Numbered from the stretch's first letter, positions 45,498 through 54,305 are shown. The stretch is DNA of 64,000 nucleotides from Hymenobacter siberiensis (GCF_018967845.1 NZ_JAHLZZ010000001.1:992001-1056000), one strand, 5' to 3'. Translations and numbers: made by a program. Notes: a model not told the origin generated them from the sequence alone.

Positions 45498-47888
45498 ATG
45501 CCCGAAATGCTGCCTGCTGCCACTGCTATTGAAGCCCCTGCTACGCTTGCCGGGGCAGCGGCTCGTATCGCGGCCCTCGAAGAAGCACTGGCACTGGCCC
45601 GCCAGGAAGCTGCGGCAGCCGCGCAGCAGCGGGATTTCTACGAAACTATTCTGCATAGCCTGCCCTCTGAAATAGGAGTTGTAGATACTGAATTCCGCTT
45701 TCAATACCTCAACCCTGCCGCCATGGCCGACGCCGCCGCCCGCCAGGCCGCCCAGGGCAAAACCCTGGCCGAGTTAGCCCCGCAGCCCAACTGCCCACCC
45801 GAACTCACCCCCCGGCACCGCGCCCTGTTCGACCGCGCCTGCGCTGGCCAGGTAGTGGAGTGGACCGAAGTGGTGGCCAAGCCCACCGGCCCGCGCCAGT
45901 TCCTGCGCCGCCTGCAACCGGTGTTTGGGCCGGACGGGGCGTTGGTGTGGTTTATCGGCTACGGCTTCGATGTAACTGACCAGGAACAAGCCCGGCAGGC
46001 CCTGGCCGACGAGCAGGCTTTCACGCGGCAGGTGCTGGACACTACGCCCAGCATGATTTTCGTGCGCGACCGGGCCGGTAATTTCTTGTTTCAGAACCGC
46101 GCCATTCAGGAGCTCCACGCGGCCGCCCGGCTGGAGGGCGATGCCGATAGCCGCCGCCAGACCCGGGATGCTGAGCTCGCCCGCTTCGCCGCAATTGATG
46201 CCCAGGTGATGGATGGCAACCAGGAAATAGTGGTGGAAGACTGCTTCACCCTGCCCGATGGCAGCGTGCGCTGGTACCACTCGATGAAGCGCCCGCTGCA
46301 CCGCCCCGACGGCACCGTGCACGTACTGGGCGTGAGCACCGATATCACCGAGCTAAAGGCGGCCCAGCTGGCCGCCGAAGCCGCCGCCACGGCCCGCCAG
46401 AACTTTCTGGCCAACATGAGCCACGAAATCCGTACGCCCCTCAACGGCGTGCTGGGCATGGCGGCCCACCTGGCCAAAACGCCGCTCGACCCGCGCCAGC
46501 AGCAGCTCATCGACATTATGCAGCGCTCCGGGCAGCACCTGCTGAGCGTGGTGAACGATGTGCTCGATATGGCCAAAATCAGCTCCGGGAAGCTGGAAAT
46601 GGAGCAGGTGGCGTTCAACCTCTGCGAGTCGGTGAGCGCCGCGCTTCAGCCGCTGGCGTTGCAGGCCACCGAAAAAGGGCTGGTTTTTGAGGGCAAGTCG
46701 CTGCGCGCGAGCTGTCCCCAGCCCTGGGTGATTGGCGACGCGCACCGTCTCAACCAAATCATCATCAACCTGGTAAGCAACGCACTCAAGTTTACCGAGC
46801 GCGGCACCATCAACGTATCGAGTGAGCTGGTGGCGGAAACTGCCGACAGCCTCACGGCCCGGTTCAGCGTGGCCGATACCGGTATTGGCATCGCCCCGGC
46901 TCAGCAGGAGCGCATCTTCGAGAGCTTCACCCAGGCATATGCCGATACCAGCCGCCAGTTTGGCGGTACCGGCTTGGGCCTGAGCATTGCCCGGGCGCTG
47001 GTGGCGCAGCTGGGCGGCACCCTCATCATGACCAGCGCCGTGGGCCAGGGCACCACGTTTGTGTTCAGCGTGATGCTGCCCAAAGCCTTGGTACCGATGC
47101 TGGACGAAGGCTTCACCGCCGCTTACGACACCCGCCAGCTGGCCGGGGTGCGCGTGCTGATGGTGGAAGACAACGAAATAAACCGGGCCGTGGCCCAGAT
47201 GACGCTGGCTCCCTGGGGCGTGGTGCTGGAAGAGGCCGCGGACGGCCCCGCCGGCCTGGCCTGCCTCGAAGCCAATACCTACGACCTCGTGCTGATGGAT
47301 ATCCAGATGCCCGGCATGAGCGGCGTGGACGTGACCCGGCACCTGCGCCAGCTGCCTGATGCGCGCCGGGCCAATACGCCGGTTATCGCCCTCACCGCCA
47401 ATGCGTTTCAGTCTGATGTCGAGCATTACCTCGCCGCCGGCATGAACGACTACCTGGCCAAGCCCTTCGATGAGGAGGTGTTGTACCACAAAATGGTGGC
47501 CTTGCTCGAAGTGCCGGCAGCGCCGCTCTACGACCTGTCGCGCCTGCGCCGCCAGTCGCAGGGCCGCCCGGCGTTTGTGGAGCAGATACTGCGCTCCTTT
47601 CTGGCCAATATGCCGGTGAGCCTGGCGCAGCTGCACGCGGCCGCCGCCACCCGGCACTGGGCGCAGGCCGCCGAAATAGCGCACCACATCAAGCCCAATT
47701 TGCTGGCCTTGGGCGTTACGGGCGTGACTGCTCCGCTGGATATTCTCAACCAGGCGCATCCCAAGGCGCAGTGCCCGGTGCCCGCGCCGGAACTGCTGGC
47801 GGAAGCCGTGGCGCAGCTGGCCACCGTGGTAGGCCGGGTACTGGCCGCCTTGCCGGCCGAGCTGGCTACCCTGGACGCGGCCCGCTAG
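45498..47888 (+). CDS. Hybrid sensor histidine kinase / response regulator with Hpt domain
   Basis: 796 residues, no membrane helix, so probably a cytoplasmic sensor. Order: short coiled coil (about 15-45); two PAS domains (about 45-170, with FRFQYLNPAAM, and 170-290, with PSMIFVRDRAGNFLFQN and WYHSMKRPLHRPDGTVHVLG); histidine kinase with H-box FLANMSHEIRTPLNGVLGMA, N-box NLVSNALKFTERG and G-boxes DTGIGIAP and FGGTGLGLSIARALV; receiver with VEDNEINRAVAQ and phosphoacceptor aspartate in DLVLMDIQMPGMSG; C-terminal Hpt with AHHIKPNLLALG. It suits an internal phosphorelay. Its stop shares CTAG with the convergent LytTR regulator gene, a possible but unproven partner. Confidence 0.92.
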   Translation: MPEMLPAATAIEAPATLAGAAARIAALEEALALARQEAAAAAQQRDFYETILHSLPSEIGVVDTEFRFQYLNPAAMADAAARQAAQGKTLAELAPQPNCPPELTPRHRALFDRACAGQVVEWTEVVAKPTGPRQFLRRLQPVFGPDGALVWFIGYGFDVTDQEQARQALADEQAFTRQVLDTTPSMIFVRDRAGNFLFQNRAIQELHAAARLEGDADSRRQTRDAELARFAAIDAQVMDGNQEIVVEDCFTLPDGSVRWYHSMKRPLHRPDGTVHVLGVSTDITELKAAQLAAEAAATARQNFLANMSHEIRTPLNGVLGMAAHLAKTPLDPRQQQLIDIMQRSGQHLLSVVNDVLDMAKISSGKLEMEQVAFNLCESVSAALQPLALQATEKGLVFEGKSLRASCPQPWVIGDAHRLNQIIINLVSNALKFTERGTINVSSELVAETADSLTARFSVADTGIGIAPAQQERIFESFTQAYADTSRQFGGTGLGLSIARALVAQLGGTLIMTSAVGQGTTFVFSVMLPKALVPMLDEGFTAAYDTRQLAGVRVLMVEDNEINRAVAQMTLAPWGVVLEEAADGPAGLACLEANTYDLVLMDIQMPGMSGVDVTRHLRQLPDARRANTPVIALTANAFQSDVEHYLAAGMNDYLAKPFDEEVLYHKMVALLEVPAAPLYDLSRLRRQSQGRPAFVEQILRSFLANMPVSLAQLHAAAATRHWAQAAEIAHHIKPNLLALGVTGVTAPLDILNQAHPKAQCPVPAPELLAEAVAQLATVVGRVLAALPAELATLDAAR

Positions 47889-48604
47889 AGCGGGGCCAGC
47901 CGCCGCATCAGTTCCGCTTTGTGGAGCTTGCCCACGGGGATGGTATAGGGCCCCAGCACCAATTGGTGGTCGTCTACCGCGTCGATGCGGTGGGTGTTGG
48001 CGATGTAGGAGCGGTGCACCCGCACGAAGTGGCTGAACGGCAGCCGCTCCTCCAGGCTCTTGAGCGTGACGTGCACAATGTGCTTGTGCGTGGCCGTGAC
48101 CAGCACCGAGTACGTGGACAGGGCCTCGATATAGAATACTTCGTCGAAATTGATGCGAATCAGCCGGCCGTTGACTTTGGCAAAAATGTTGGCATTATCG
48201 GCAATGGGCGCAGGGGCGGTAGCGGCCCGCGGCCAGAAGTCGCGCACCTGCTGCACGGCCTGCAAAAAGCGAACGTAGTCCACGGGCTTCAGCAGGTAAT
48301 CGGCCACGGGCAGCTCGAAGGCCTCGGCGGCAAAGTTCTGGTGCGAGGTAACCAGCACAATGGCCGGCAGCGGCTGGGGCAGTATCCGAATCAGCTCCAG
48401 GCCGTTGAGGTGGGGCATTTCAATGTCCAGCAGCAGCAGGTCAACCGGTGGGTGCGTTTGCAGGAAGTGCAGGGCGGCCAGGCCGTCCGGCAGCGTGGCG
48501 GCCAGCTCCAGGCCGGGGGTGAGGGCCACAAAATGCTCCAGGGCCAGGCGGCTCATCTCGTTGTCGTCTACGATGACGCAGGTAAGCGGGATTAAGTCGA
48601 CCAT
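47885..48604 (-). CDS. LytTR-family response regulator
   Basis: 239 residues. Receiver domain with CVIVDDNEMSRLALEHFV and phosphoacceptor aspartate in LLLLDIEMPHLNGLEL (about residue 59), YLLKPVDYVRFL, an Ala/Pro linker, and a LytTR DNA-binding domain (IFAKVNGRLIRINFDEVFYI, FSHFVRVHRSYIANTHRID). No LytS-like kinase lies next to it, but the hybrid kinase is immediately convergent, sharing the four bases CTAG at the stop codons (47885-47888). Confidence 0.9.
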   Translation of the reverse strand: MVDLIPLTCVIVDDNEMSRLALEHFVALTPGLELAATLPDGLAALHFLQTHPPVDLLLLDIEMPHLNGLELIRILPQPLPAIVLVTSHQNFAAEAFELPVADYLLKPVDYVRFLQAVQQVRDFWPRAATAPAPIADNANIFAKVNGRLIRINFDEVFYIEALSTYSVLVTATHKHIVHVTLKSLEERLPFSHFVRVHRSYIANTHRIDAVDDHQLVLGPYTIPVGKLHKAELMRRLAPL

Positions 48605-49095
48605 AGATAGACGGCAAGCAGCGGATAACTGCCCGGAAGAGTGGGGTGCGCCGACAGCGGCAGGTAATTACCACGGTAAGCTGCTGGGGATTATGATGAA
48701 AAATTAGCAGATAAACACGATTGCAGCGTTGGGGGAAAAGAAGGAATGGATGTCAGGCCTCAAGGTGCTGATTTTCCCTTGAGATTCCTACGTTTTTTGC
48801 CCTCCCATGCATTTTCGCTTACTCGTGCTCATACCCCGGAAGCTGCCCGGATGCGGGTTTTGCGGGCGATAATGATGCTGCCTGGCAGCTCATTAGCCGG
48901 TCGGGATGGGTTTGGCGGAGCCCCGCTACTTCACCAGTAAACAATTGCCAGCACAATAAAGGTGCCTCGACAAGCTGAGCCTTACCGCCAGGGTGCGGAC
49001 GAAAAGCAAAGCGCCAACCGATAGCCTGCGCAAAAGGTAGCCCGGCGCGGCCCCTGCTTTCCTACCTTTGCCCACCCTAACCCACCCACTTCGTC
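48605..49095. other. Intergenic region, 491 bases, with E1 promoter
   Basis: A 491-base gap between divergent starts. TACCTTTG at 49063-49070 is a full -7 box, 25 bases before the E1 ATG. The remainder carries no recognisable ORF, tRNA or repeat, only a small inverted GCTGCC/GGCAGC near 48880. A short open frame at 48746-48940 has no family look. Confidence 0.55.
49063..49070 (+). promoter_or_regulatory. -7 box TACCTTTG of the E1 gene
   Basis: Full TAnnTTTG match 25 bases upstream of the ATG at 49096. No clear -33 TTG word. Confidence 0.6.
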
Positions 49096-51120
49096 ATGAC
49101 TTTTGACCGCCACGACCTCTCCAACGAAACCCTTCTGCACCTCTACCAGCACTTGCTGCGTCCCCGGCTGATTGAGGAAAAAATGCTGATTCTGCTGCGT
49201 CAGGGCAAGGTGAGTAAGTGGTTTTCGGGCATCGGGCAGGAGGCCATTTCGGTGGGCAGCACCCTGGCCCTGGAGGCCGACGAGTACATTCTGCCGCTGC
49301 ACCGCAACCTGGGCGTGTTCACGGGCCGCGAGGTGCCGCTGGGCCGCCTGTTTGCGCAGTGGCAGGGCAAGCGCCTGGGCTTCACGAAGGGCCGCGACCG
49401 CAGCTTCCACTTCGGTACCAACGAGTACCACATCGTGGGCATGATTTCGCATCTCGGCCCGCAGCTGGCCGTGGCCGGTGGCATTGCCCTGGCCGATTTG
49501 CTGGATAAAAAGCCGAAGGTGACGCTTACTTACTCCGGCGACGGCGGGGCCAGCGAAGGTGACTTCCACGAGGCCCTGAACGTGGCCGCCGTGTGGCAGC
49601 TGCCCGTTATTTTCATGATTGAGAACAACGGCTACGGCCTGAGCACGCCCAGCAACGAGCAGTTCCGCTTCAAGTCCTTCGTAGACAAAGGTCCCGCCTA
49701 CGGCATGGAGGCCGTGCAGGTAGACGGCAACAACGTGCTCGAAGTGTACACCACCGTGAAGCGCTTGGCCGAAGACCTCCGCCAGAATCCGCGCCCCGTG
49801 CTGGTGGAAGCATTGACTTTTAGAATGCGCGGACACGAGGAAGCCAGCGGCACCAAGTATGTGCCCCAGAGCCTGATGGAGGAATGGGCCGCCAAAGACC
49901 CGGTGGAAAACTTCGAGAAATGGCTGCTGGCCGAAGGTATCCTCACCGAAACCGCCAAGCACGGCATCCGCGAGAAAATTAAGGCCGCCATCGAGGCCGG
50001 CCTCCAGGAAGCCGACGCTGAGCCGATGCCCACGCCCGACATCGCCGAAGAAATGGCGGATATGTACGCGCCAGTTGGGGAGTTAGGAGTGAAGAGTGAA
50101 GAGTTAAGAATTGGTGGAAATTCTACAGTTCCTGACGCTTCACTCTCAAATCCTAACCCCAGAGAAATTCGCTTCATCGATGCCATTTCCGAGGGTATGA
50201 AGCAAAGTATGACGCGCTATCCCGAGCTCGTGCTCATGGGGCAGGACATTGCCGACTATGGCGGCGTGTTCAAAATCACGGAAGGCTTTGTGGCTGAATT
50301 CGGCAAGGCGCGGGTGCGGAATACGCCGCTGTGCGAGTCGGCCATTGTGGGCATCGGGCTGGGCCTGAGCATCAAGAAGAAGAAAAGCATGGTCGAGATG
50401 CAGTTTGCTGATTTCGTGACCTGCGGCTTCAACCAGATTGTGAATAACCTGGCCAAGAGCCACTACCGCTGGGGCCAGAACGCCGATGTAGTGGTGCGCA
50501 TGCCCACCGGCGCGGGCAGCGCAGCCGGCCCCTTCCACTCGCAGAGTAACGAGGCGTGGTTCACGCACGTGCCCGGCCTGAAGGTGGTGTACCCCAGCAA
50601 CCCGCACGACGCCAAGGGCCTGCTCTGCGCCGCCTTTGAAGACCCCAATCCGGTGCTGTATTTCGAGCACAAGATGCTGTATCGCAGCCTGTCGGGCCCC
50701 GTGCCGGAGGCCTACTACACCACGCCCATCGGCCAGGCCGCGCTGGCGGCCGAAGGCACCGAGATGAGCATCATCACCTACGGTATGGGCGTGCGCTGGG
50801 CCCTGCAAACCTGCCAGGATTTGGGCGTGTCGGCCGACATTCTCGACCTGCGCACCCTGCTGCCCTGGGACCAGGAGGCGGTGCGCAAAACGGTGGAGAA
50901 GAACGGCCGCATCCTCATCCTGCACGAAGACACGATGACGGGCGGCATCGGCGGTGAAATCGCGGCCTGGATTGGCGAGAATTGCTTCGAGCACCTCGAT
51001 GCGCCCGTGCGCCGGGTGGCCTCGCTGGATACCGCCATTCCGTTTGCGCCGCCGCTGGAGGCCGCGTTTCTGCCCCAGCAGCGCCTGCGCGAGCAGGTGC
51101 TGGCCCTGCGCAACTACTAG
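49096..51120 (+). CDS. Thiamine-dependent dehydrogenase E1, alpha and beta fused
   Basis: 674 residues. A TPP-dependent 2-oxoacid dehydrogenase E1 with the alpha half first and the beta half second in one chain. Alpha half: FSGIGQEAISVGSTLAL, the TPP loop SGDGGASEGDFHEALNVAAV and ENNGYGLSTP. Beta half: FIDAISEGMKQSMTRYPELV, GQDIADYGGVFK, CESAIVGIGLGLS, MQFADFVTCGFNQIVNN (17) and RMPTGAGSAAGPFHSQSNEA. The type resembles branched-chain 2-oxoacid dehydrogenases of Bacteroidota. The two halves are joined by a linker (about 329-354) encoded by an inverted repeat. The E2 and E3 genes are not in the window. TPP should come from the thi operon at 22-28 kb. Confidence 0.92.
   Translation: MTFDRHDLSNETLLHLYQHLLRPRLIEEKMLILLRQGKVSKWFSGIGQEAISVGSTLALEADEYILPLHRNLGVFTGREVPLGRLFAQWQGKRLGFTKGRDRSFHFGTNEYHIVGMISHLGPQLAVAGGIALADLLDKKPKVTLTYSGDGGASEGDFHEALNVAAVWQLPVIFMIENNGYGLSTPSNEQFRFKSFVDKGPAYGMEAVQVDGNNVLEVYTTVKRLAEDLRQNPRPVLVEALTFRMRGHEEASGTKYVPQSLMEEWAAKDPVENFEKWLLAEGILTETAKHGIREKIKAAIEAGLQEADAEPMPTPDIAEEMADMYAPVGELGVKSEELRIGGNSTVPDASLSNPNPREIRFIDAISEGMKQSMTRYPELVLMGQDIADYGGVFKITEGFVAEFGKARVRNTPLCESAIVGIGLGLSIKKKKSMVEMQFADFVTCGFNQIVNNLAKSHYRWGQNADVVVRMPTGAGSAAGPFHSQSNEAWFTHVPGLKVVYPSNPHDAKGLLCAAFEDPNPVLYFEHKMLYRSLSGPVPEAYYTTPIGQAALAAEGTEMSIITYGMGVRWALQTCQDLGVSADILDLRTLLPWDQEAVRKTVEKNGRILILHEDTMTGGIGGEIAAWIGENCFEHLDAPVRRVASLDTAIPFAPPLEAAFLPQQRLREQVLALRNY
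50082..50157 (+). repeat. Inverted repeat inside the E1 gene encoding the interdomain linker
   Basis: GTTAGGAGTGAAGAGTGAAG at 50082-50101 pairs with CTTCACTCTCAAATCCTAAC at 50138-50157 (16 of 20). The same words (GTTAGGAGTTAAAAG) make up the terminator palindrome at 56916-56987. It translates as a polar stretch that begins at GELGVKSEEL and ends at SLSNPNP. Confidence 0.75.
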
Positions 51121-51195
51121 CCGCCGGGTTGGCGCGATTTTCGCGCGTGGCCCGCGTATCTTTCTGTCTCTGATTTAATTGGTTCTACCCGCTGC

Positions 51196-51813
51196 GTGGT
51201 GAAATACTGTTTACCCTCCGTCGTGTTTCGGTCCTTGCTGGGCGTGCTGCTGCTGGCCGCGCTGGGCAGCTGCACGCTCTACCACAAAGTGTTTCACCCG
51301 TACCGGCTGCCCACGCCCAAGCCGTCGCCGGAATACATTGCCCAGCAGAAACAAAAAAAGGAGGACGAAAAGCTGAAGAACGACTTGGCCAAATCGGTCG
51401 TCTCGGCCCGGAAAAAATCGGGCGATGCGACCCCGGAAGCTGCTACTGATGTCTCGACGCCCAGCAACGCCGGGGCCATCGCCAGCGCCAGCACCGCCGA
51501 TAGCAAAGGCAGCGTGTACCCGGAGCGCTCCACGGTGCGGTACGACAAGCACGGGCTCATGAAAAAGCCTAAGCTGAACCGCCGCAAGCGCCACAAAGTG
51601 AGCAAGGGCTTCCATCCCATCGAGTCTATCCGCAACTTCTTCAAATACGGCCTCCATGCAAAACCCAACTACAGCCCCGACCACCGGCCGGCGCCCAAGC
51701 AGCCCAGCGCTACGCCCGAACAGGAATTGCCCGATGAAGCCATGCCCACTCCCGCACCAGCAGCGCCCACTACGGAGCCCGCGCCAAGCTCCGCACCTGG
51801 CGGCAAGCCTTAG
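51196..51813 (+). CDS. Small lipoprotein, basic and proline-rich
   Basis: 205 residues. A lipoprotein signal ends at LAALGSC (cysteine about residue 26). The mature part is Lys/Ala/Pro-rich with a charged coiled segment (IAQQKQKKEDEKLKNDLAKS) and a basic KKPKLNRRKRHKVSKGFHP near residue 125, ending in a Pro/Ala tail. There is no recognised family. Start codons at 51196 and 51199 are both GTG. TATCTTTC at 51157-51164 is one base off the -7 box. Its 3' end overlaps the next gene by 80 bases in a different frame. Confidence 0.66.
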   Translation: MVKYCLPSVVFRSLLGVLLLAALGSCTLYHKVFHPYRLPTPKPSPEYIAQQKQKKEDEKLKNDLAKSVVSARKKSGDATPEAATDVSTPSNAGAIASASTADSKGSVYPERSTVRYDKHGLMKKPKLNRRKRHKVSKGFHPIESIRNFFKYGLHAKPNYSPDHRPAPKQPSATPEQELPDEAMPTPAPAAPTTEPAPSSAPGGKP

Positions 51814-52174
51814 CCGGCTGCTGGGCCTGCTGGCCGTAGCCGTCTTTCTACTGAGTACCGCCCCCGCCCAGGCCCAGATTGAGCCCACTAAACCCGGCAA
51901 AATAAAAGCCGCCAACCGCCGCGCCCTGCGCGAAGACCGCACCACCGAATCGCCCTATAAGGACAGCCACCTCGACGTGACCCGCGTGCAGCTCAAACGC
52001 GGCCAAAGCACCCAGGCCGTGCCCGAAACCCGCAAAGACTTCGACTACAAAACCGGCACCGCGCCCAACGTGCAGCCTTCTGGTTTCTTGGGCCTGCGCC
52101 GCAAAAAGAATAATCTGCAACGTCCGTTCGCCCAGTCCGGCAACAAAAAGGACGCGGCCCACGAAAAAGAATGA
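51734..52174 (+). CDS. Small exported basic protein overlapping the lipoprotein gene
   Basis: 146 residues. The likely start, ATG at 51734, gives a long N-region before a hydrophobic stretch (LLGLLAVAVFLLSTAPAQAQ), then a basic soluble part (IEPTKPGKIKAANRRALRED, then LKRGQSTQAVPETRKDFDYK and FLGLRRKKNN). The first 80 bases lie inside the lipoprotein gene in another frame, so translation may be coupled. No family recognised. The N-terminal N-region (about 26 residues before the hydrophobic part) is unusually long for a signal peptide, so the start is uncertain. Confidence 0.6.
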   Translation: MKPCPLPHQQRPLRSPRQAPHLAASLSRLLGLLAVAVFLLSTAPAQAQIEPTKPGKIKAANRRALREDRTTESPYKDSHLDVTRVQLKRGQSTQAVPETRKDFDYKTGTAPNVQPSGFLGLRRKKNNLQRPFAQSGNKKDAAHEKE

Positions 52175-52282
52175 GCCGCGCGGTGGGAATCTACCGGCCG
52201 TAAGTTGTTGTTGTGTACCAGCGCGCCGGTCCAGTTTCTTTTATTCGGCCCGCAGGCCTCCTCATCATCACTAATTATTGCA

Positions 52283-52627
52283 ATGTCCACTCCCTGGCTT
52301 CCCCTCACCCAATCCGACGAAATTACCCAGCTGGCGCAGGCCTCGCACGAGCAGCCGGTGCTCATTTTCAAGCACAGCACTACCTGCTCCATCAGCGCGG
52401 CGGCCAAGGGCAAGATTGAGCGTCAGTGGGCCGATAGCGGCCTCACCCTGCCCATCTACTACCTCGATTTGCTGCGCTTCCGGCCTCTCTCGGCCCAGAT
52501 AGCCGAGCAGTTTGGCGTCACCCATCAGTCGCCGCAGCTCCTGCTCATTCAGGCCGGCGAGTGCACCTACGACGCCTCGCACATGGGCATCCGCCTTGCC
52601 GATGTGAAGCAGGCCGTGCAAGGCTAG
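52283..52627 (+). CDS. ytxJ: Bacillithiol system redox protein YtxJ
   Basis: 114 residues. Thioredoxin-fold protein tied to bacillithiol; acts as a bacilliredoxin-like monothiol protein. The site is KHSTTCSISAAAK (residues 32-44), with one cysteine and a serine at the usual second-cysteine place, as in YtxJ. LDLLRFRPLSAQIAEQFGV and a cis-proline strand SPQLLLIQAGE follow. Pairs with bshC at 37012-38607. A terminator lies 17 bases after the stop. Confidence 0.9.
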   Translation: MSTPWLPLTQSDEITQLAQASHEQPVLIFKHSTTCSISAAAKGKIERQWADSGLTLPIYYLDLLRFRPLSAQIAEQFGVTHQSPQLLLIQAGECTYDASHMGIRLADVKQAVQG

Positions 52628-52644
52628 CAACCCGTAGTAAAAAG

Positions 52645-52688
52645 TGAACGGCTGCCCGGTTTCATGCGTTGAAACAGGCAGCCGTTCA
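52645..52688. terminator. Two-way terminator after ytxJ
   Basis: TGAACGGCTGCC pairs with GGCAGCCGTTCA, with a second inverted GTTTCA/TGAAAC in the loop, followed by a T-rich run. It lies between convergent ytxJ and the osmC-like gene. Confidence 0.85.
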
Positions 52689-52704
52689 TTTCTTTTATTC
52701 TTTT

Positions 52705-53112
52705 TTATTTGTACTCGAACACGATGTTTTGCCGCACGTCCGGGTGCAGGCTCAGGCCCACCGGGCAGGTGTGGGCGGCGCGTTCCAGGATGGTCCGCTC
52801 GTTGGGGGCCAGGGCGGCGGGCAGCGTAAACGTCACGTCGATTTGGGCAATGCGGCGTGGGGCTTCCGCGCTCATGTGCTTCTGCACGGCGAAGGTGCTG
52901 TCCACCAGGTTCCACTGGTGGCGCTCGGCCACAATGCCCATCACCGTCATCATGCACGAGCCCAGGGCCGTGCTCACGAGGTCGGTGGGGGAGAAGGCTT
53001 CGCCCCGGCCGTGGTTATCGAGAGGGGCATCGGTTTGAATAATATTGCTGGAGGCCACGTGCGTGGCTTCGGTGCGGAGGTGGCCCGCGTAGCGGGCAGT
53101 GGCGGTGCTCAT
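52705..53112 (-). CDS. OsmC/Ohr family peroxide-reducing protein
   Basis: 135 residues. The two redox cysteines of OsmC-type thiol peroxidases are in LVSTALGSCMMTVMG (about residue 53) and AAHTCPVGLSLHPDV (about 115). Conserved basic residues and the segment DNHGRGEAFSPTDLV near residue 32 are typical of YhfA-like OsmC. It is likely to reduce organic or fatty peroxides using a low-molecular-weight thiol or lipoyl-type electron donor; bacillithiol use is a guess from the neighbouring ytxJ. ATG at 53112. It is divergent from the barrel gene. Confidence 0.88.
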   Translation of the reverse strand: MSTATARYAGHLRTEATHVASSNIIQTDAPLDNHGRGEAFSPTDLVSTALGSCMMTVMGIVAERHQWNLVDSTFAVQKHMSAEAPRRIAQIDVTFTLPAALAPNERTILERAAHTCPVGLSLHPDVRQNIVFEYK

Positions 53113-53221
53113 CAAATCAGGAAGTTACCTTTACGAAGTTGTTTGTTATTTTGCTAAATTACGTATTACGTGGTGCGCCGTGTCTGCGGCGTCGGTTCGG
53201 GTCCCCTTTCGGTTGAAGATT

Positions 53222-54115
53222 ATGCGTTTTTTTTCTACACATACTTACCGCTGGGGCCTGTTGGCTGCCGGCTTGCTCATGGCCGCTGGCGCGCAGGCCC
53301 AGGACCGCCCCACACCCGCGCCGGCCGCTGCACCGGCTCCCGCGTCGGCGGTGCCCGCTTCCCGCTCCGCATCAGCCCCGCTGCGGGCCGATATGATTTC
53401 CGACGTGCCCTCCGATGAGCAGTCGTATCAGAAGGAATTTGTTTTTGGGGTGAATTTTAATACCCAGGGCGGCCTGCTGGGCGGCGCGTCGGTGCGCTCC
53501 TCGCGGGTGATGGATGACCGCCTGCTCCGCTTCTGGAGCGTGGAGGGCGTGATGCTGAAAAACGCCAAGGAAGAGCGCATCAATTCGCTCATTGGTGGTA
53601 CCTACATCAACCGCAAAACCAACTACGCCTTTGTGTTGCGGCCCTCTGTGGGCATCCAGCGCATTCTGTTCCGCAAGGCTGCCGATGCCGGCGTGCAGGT
53701 GAATGGCCTGCTCAGCGTGGGCCCGTCCTTCGGCCTGCTGATGCCTTACTACATCAGTTACGACCGCACGGCCACGCGCACAAACGTCATCAATCTCTCG
53801 ACCGATGAGATTGTGAACGAGCAGTACGACCCCTACAAGCACACCATCACGGGCGCTATTCTTGACCACGGCCCCCTATTCAGCGGCATCGGCCAGACGC
53901 AGGTGGTGCCCGGTTTCCATCTGCGTGGCGGCCTCAGCTTTGAGTATGGCCGCTACCGCGATGCCGTGACGGGCCTGGAAGTAGGCTTCCTGGTCGAGGG
54001 CTTCACCAAGCGCCTGCTCATCCTCAGCCCCAGCACCCTCTCCGATACCGACGCGCTGAACCGCAAGTTCTTCTCCTCGGTGTACCTCACGCTGTATTTC
54101 GGGCACCGCTCGTAA
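53222..54115 (+). CDS. Exported outer-membrane beta-barrel-like protein
   Basis: 297 residues. Signal peptide ends at AQAQ (about residue 27), then an Ala/Pro linker of about 30 residues. The body has amphipathic strands with alternating residues (FVFGVNFNTQGGLLGGASVR, VQVNGLLSVGPSFGLLMPYY, LRGGLSFEYGRYRDAVTGLE) and ends SSVYLTLYFGHRS, a barrel-like C-terminus ending in small residues. Unknown function. No terminator is evident before lipA; a promoter candidate for lipA lies 115 bases downstream. Confidence 0.7.
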   Translation: MRFFSTHTYRWGLLAAGLLMAAGAQAQDRPTPAPAAAPAPASAVPASRSASAPLRADMISDVPSDEQSYQKEFVFGVNFNTQGGLLGGASVRSSRVMDDRLLRFWSVEGVMLKNAKEERINSLIGGTYINRKTNYAFVLRPSVGIQRILFRKAADAGVQVNGLLSVGPSFGLLMPYYISYDRTATRTNVINLSTDEIVNEQYDPYKHTITGAILDHGPLFSGIGQTQVVPGFHLRGGLSFEYGRYRDAVTGLEVGFLVEGFTKRLLILSPSTLSDTDALNRKFFSSVYLTLYFGHRS

Positions 54116-54229
54116 TGCTGCGCTCAATGAGGAATTGAGAACCGAAGGAAGGCGGAGCCAATGAAGAATTAGGAATGGGTAATTTGGACTGGTACGTTGC
54201 CGGATAGGCGAGGCGCATCAATTGCGCCG

Positions 54230-54237
54230 TAAATTTG
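54230..54237 (+). promoter_or_regulatory. -7 box TAAATTTG upstream of lipA
   Basis: TAAATTTG matches TAnnTTTG, 68 bases before the lipA ATG. No TTG at the ideal -33 spacing. Confidence 0.5.
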
Positions 54238-54305
54238 TTTGTGCTTAGTATTGAATGGGCCGAGGGTAATTCCTCTTTCTTCATTCCTCATTCCTCATTG
54301 AAAAA

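Noticed and set aside
45186..45704. A 172-codon open frame across the M16/hybrid-kinase gap
   Set aside because: It overlaps the start of the well-supported hybrid kinase on the other strand and has no recognised domain.
48746..48940. A 64-codon open frame in the gap before E1
   Set aside because: No signal peptide or family resemblance, and no promoter box near it.
53099..53221. An N-terminal extension of the barrel gene to 53099
   Set aside because: It overlaps the OsmC start region and lacks a signal peptide; ATG 53222 starts one directly.
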